NCBI RefSeq assembly: GCF_036880985.1
Contig: NZ_JBAJNO010000002.1
Span: 1 to 64,000 of the forward strand
Source: Limibacter armeniacum
GTDB taxonomy: Bacteria > Bacteroidota > Bacteroidia > Cytophagales > Flammeovirgaceae
Direction: 5' to 3'
Length of the DNA stretch: 64,000 bases
How positions within the stretch are numbered: position 1 is the first letter of the stretch; each line of letters begins with the position of its first letter. Below the pieces are notes generated by a model. It saw nothing but the letters and a program-made list of their open reading frames with translations. It searched no databases and was not told the origin of the DNA. Positions 62,372 through 64,000 of this stretch are shown here, in pieces. The translations under genes were made by a program, and so were the position numbers.

Positions 62372-64000
62372 ATGAAAAAATTAATTAGAATTATAGGATA
62401 CATCATATTATGTATCCTTTTTTTTGGAGGTGTAGCTTATTCCTTTTTCTATTTTAAATGGATAAGTGAGTCAAAGAAAAATTTATCATTACTAGGGAAA
62501 GAGACGCCAATATTGATAGTTGATCAAATCCAATTTAGAGACTTAAACAAGAATGGGAAACTGGATGTTTATGAGGACCATAGAGCCGCTATTGAAGACC
62601 GGATCAATGACCTACTTGCCCAGATGAACAATGAAGAAAAGGCAGGTCTTATATTTATCAATAGAATTGCGTTGGGTGAAAATGGTGAAGTGAGTGAAGT
62701 CCCATCATTCTCCAATCCCCTGTCTTTTCTGATGGAAAAAGCTTCTGAACAGATTGCCAGAAAGCAAATCAACCATTTCAATATTATGAAGGTCGGTAGT
62801 GCTGAAGACCTATTGAAATGGCACAATAACCTTCAGAATATGGCAGAACGAACAAGATTGGGTATACCTGTTACGATCGCAACAAACCCAATTCACGGCG
62901 GAGAGGTGAATTTTGGTTCCACTGTATCAACGAGCTTTTTCTCTTATTGGCCATCACCTCTAGGGTTTGGAGCCATTGGAGATATAGCTATCATTCGTGA
63001 GTTTGGAGATATTGCCCGTCAGGAATACCTCGCTGTAGGATTGCGTTGGGCTTTACACCCGATGGGTGACCTTGCGACAGAACCTCGTTGGGCAAGGCTA
63101 AGCGGTACCTTTGGCGAGGATGCCTACCTGAGTGCAAAACTAATGAAAGCCTATATTCTTGGCTTTCAGGGGGACAGCCTGAGCAGCAATAGTGTGGCTT
63201 GTATGTCAAAGCATTTTGCAGGAGGTGGACCTCAAGAGGATGGTTGGGATGCACACTTTGCTTCAGGCAAAGGGCAAGTGTATCCGGGCAACAATTTTGA
63301 CTACCATCTAATTCCTTTTACGGAAGGAGCGTTGGCTGCAAATACAGCTTCGATCATGACAAATTATGCGATTCCTAAAGGAATCGGGAGAGAAGAAGTT
63401 GGGTTTGCCTTTAGCAAGGAAATGGTGACCGACCTTTTGAGAGATTCATTGAAGTTTGATAGGATTGTCTGTTCAGACTGGGGAGTGATCACGGATACTA
63501 GATTCAAGCCAGCGGCCGCTTGGGGTATTGAGGACTTATCCGAGAAGGAAAGGGTATTAAAAGTATTCAATGCTGGAGGTGATATGATTGGTGGGGAGTC
63601 CCGTACAGATCTTGTGCTGGAGTTGATCAAAGAAGGGAAAATATCCCAAAAACGGTTGAATGCTTCCGTAAGAAGAATTCTGAGGGACAAGTTTACCCTA
63701 GGGCTTTTCGACAATCCGTATGTGGATCAAAAGAATCTGGCGCTCTTTGAGAAGGAAGATTTCAAAAGAAAAGGAGAAGAGGCACAAAGAAGGTCATTGG
63801 TACTTCTGAAAAATGAAGACAGTATTTTGCCTTTGGTAAGGCAAACAAAAGTTTACCTTGATGGATTGAAGCCTGAAGCATTTGGTTCATTTGCCAAAGT
63901 AGTAGAGAATGTAGAGGAGGCGGATGTTATTGTACAGAAATTTACAGCTCCGTATAGACCAGCAGATAATTTTATGGAAAACTTCTTCCATCAGGGAAGA
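62372..64000 (+). CDS. GH3-family beta-glycosidase, 3'-truncated by window end
   Basis: 543 codons are present and the frame runs off the window. An N-terminal membrane helix (IIGYIILCILFFGGVAYSFF) acts as signal anchor. GH3 features include ATNPIHGGEV, TFGEDAYL, MSKHFAGGG (His-Phe) and IVCSDWGVITD with candidate nucleophile Asp369. The C-terminal (alpha/beta)6 sandwich begins around RSLVLLKNEDSILPL. GH3 enzymes remove beta-linked glucose or related sugars. RDLNKNGKLDVYEDHR near the start is a Ca-binding-like loop. It is the fifth gene of the second signalling operon, 47 bp after the PI-PLC-like gene. Substrate not readable. Confidence 0.9.
   Translation, partial: MKKLIRIIGYIILCILFFGGVAYSFFYFKWISESKKNLSLLGKETPILIVDQIQFRDLNKNGKLDVYEDHRAAIEDRINDLLAQMNNEEKAGLIFINRIALGENGEVSEVPSFSNPLSFLMEKASEQIARKQINHFNIMKVGSAEDLLKWHNNLQNMAERTRLGIPVTIATNPIHGGEVNFGSTVSTSFFSYWPSPLGFGAIGDIAIIREFGDIARQEYLAVGLRWALHPMGDLATEPRWARLSGTFGEDAYLSAKLMKAYILGFQGDSLSSNSVACMSKHFAGGGPQEDGWDAHFASGKGQVYPGNNFDYHLIPFTEGALAANTASIMTNYAIPKGIGREEVGFAFSKEMVTDLLRDSLKFDRIVCSDWGVITDTRFKPAAAWGIEDLSEKERVLKVFNAGGDMIGGESRTDLVLELIKEGKISQKRLNASVRRILRDKFTLGLFDNPYVDQKNLALFEKEDFKRKGEEAQRRSLVLLKNEDSILPLVRQTKVYLDGLKPEAFGSFAKVVENVEEADVIVQKFTAPYRPADNFMENFFHQGR

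Noticed and set aside
1-64000. CRISPR arrays, tRNA and rRNA genes
   Set aside because: No regularly spaced repeats with unique spacers and no cloverleaf-like or rRNA-like sequences were noticed on reading both strands.

Overview
The window looks like chromosome of a marine, polysaccharide-degrading member of the Bacteroidota, probably order Cytophagales (genus not assigned). Pointers are a SusC/SusD pair, ECF sigma/FecR/STN-receptor signalling operons, type IX secretion (T9SS) tails, many lipoproteins, five formylglycine sulfatases, near absence of Shine-Dalgarno sites, and moderate GC by eye. No rRNA, tRNA or CRISPR array was seen.

Region 1 (1-25.5 kb) is a catabolic island for a sulfated glycan. 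It holds the tail of a sodium/solute symporter, five sulfatases (888, 4425, 16955, 19684, 23792), the complete L-arabinose operon araB-araD-araA, two right-handed beta-helix hydrolases of GH49-like type (12231, 13964), a secreted protein with a nucleoside-hydrolase-like head (10395), a GH27 enzyme and a GH43-like enzyme. Three consecutive secreted proteins carry the same C-terminal FN3 / ricin-like / T9SS cassette on three unrelated catalytic heads. Sulfatases with arabinose catabolism and GH27/GH43 enzymes suggest a sulfated arabinan or arabinogalactan as substrate (inference).

Region 2 (25.5-34.8 kb) is accessory DNA. A complete IS1595-type element and an inverted, truncated second copy bracket about 4.4 kb. 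That segment encodes a small basic protein, a winged-helix protein, a four-helix membrane protein with a coiled coil and HTH-like tail, and a 559-residue protein joining a GHKL ATPase to a PD-(D/E)xK-like nuclease domain. The last is the best candidate for an undescribed system, possibly defence. Next come an IS5-type transposase remnant and degraded RHS/YD-repeat polymorphic-toxin tips with overlapping small membrane or lipoprotein genes, ending at a 47-bp third IS1595 end.

Region 3 (34.8-45.4 kb) is mostly housekeeping and stress genes: a CPA2 antiporter with RCK domains, a TetR regulator with palindromic operators before itself and an SDR gene, a Crp/Fnr-type regulator, two alpha/beta hydrolases, OsmC, AraC, YceI and GAPDH.

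Region 4 (45.8-64 kb) has two parallel surface-signalling operons. One is sigma-FecR-SusC-SusD followed by two metallophosphoesterases; its SusC is interrupted by one in-frame amber codon. The other is sigma-FecR-STN/TonB receptor, then a PI-PLC-like lipoprotein and a GH3 enzyme that runs off the end. The enzymes suggest capture of phosphate-bearing organic molecules or glycolipids (inference).
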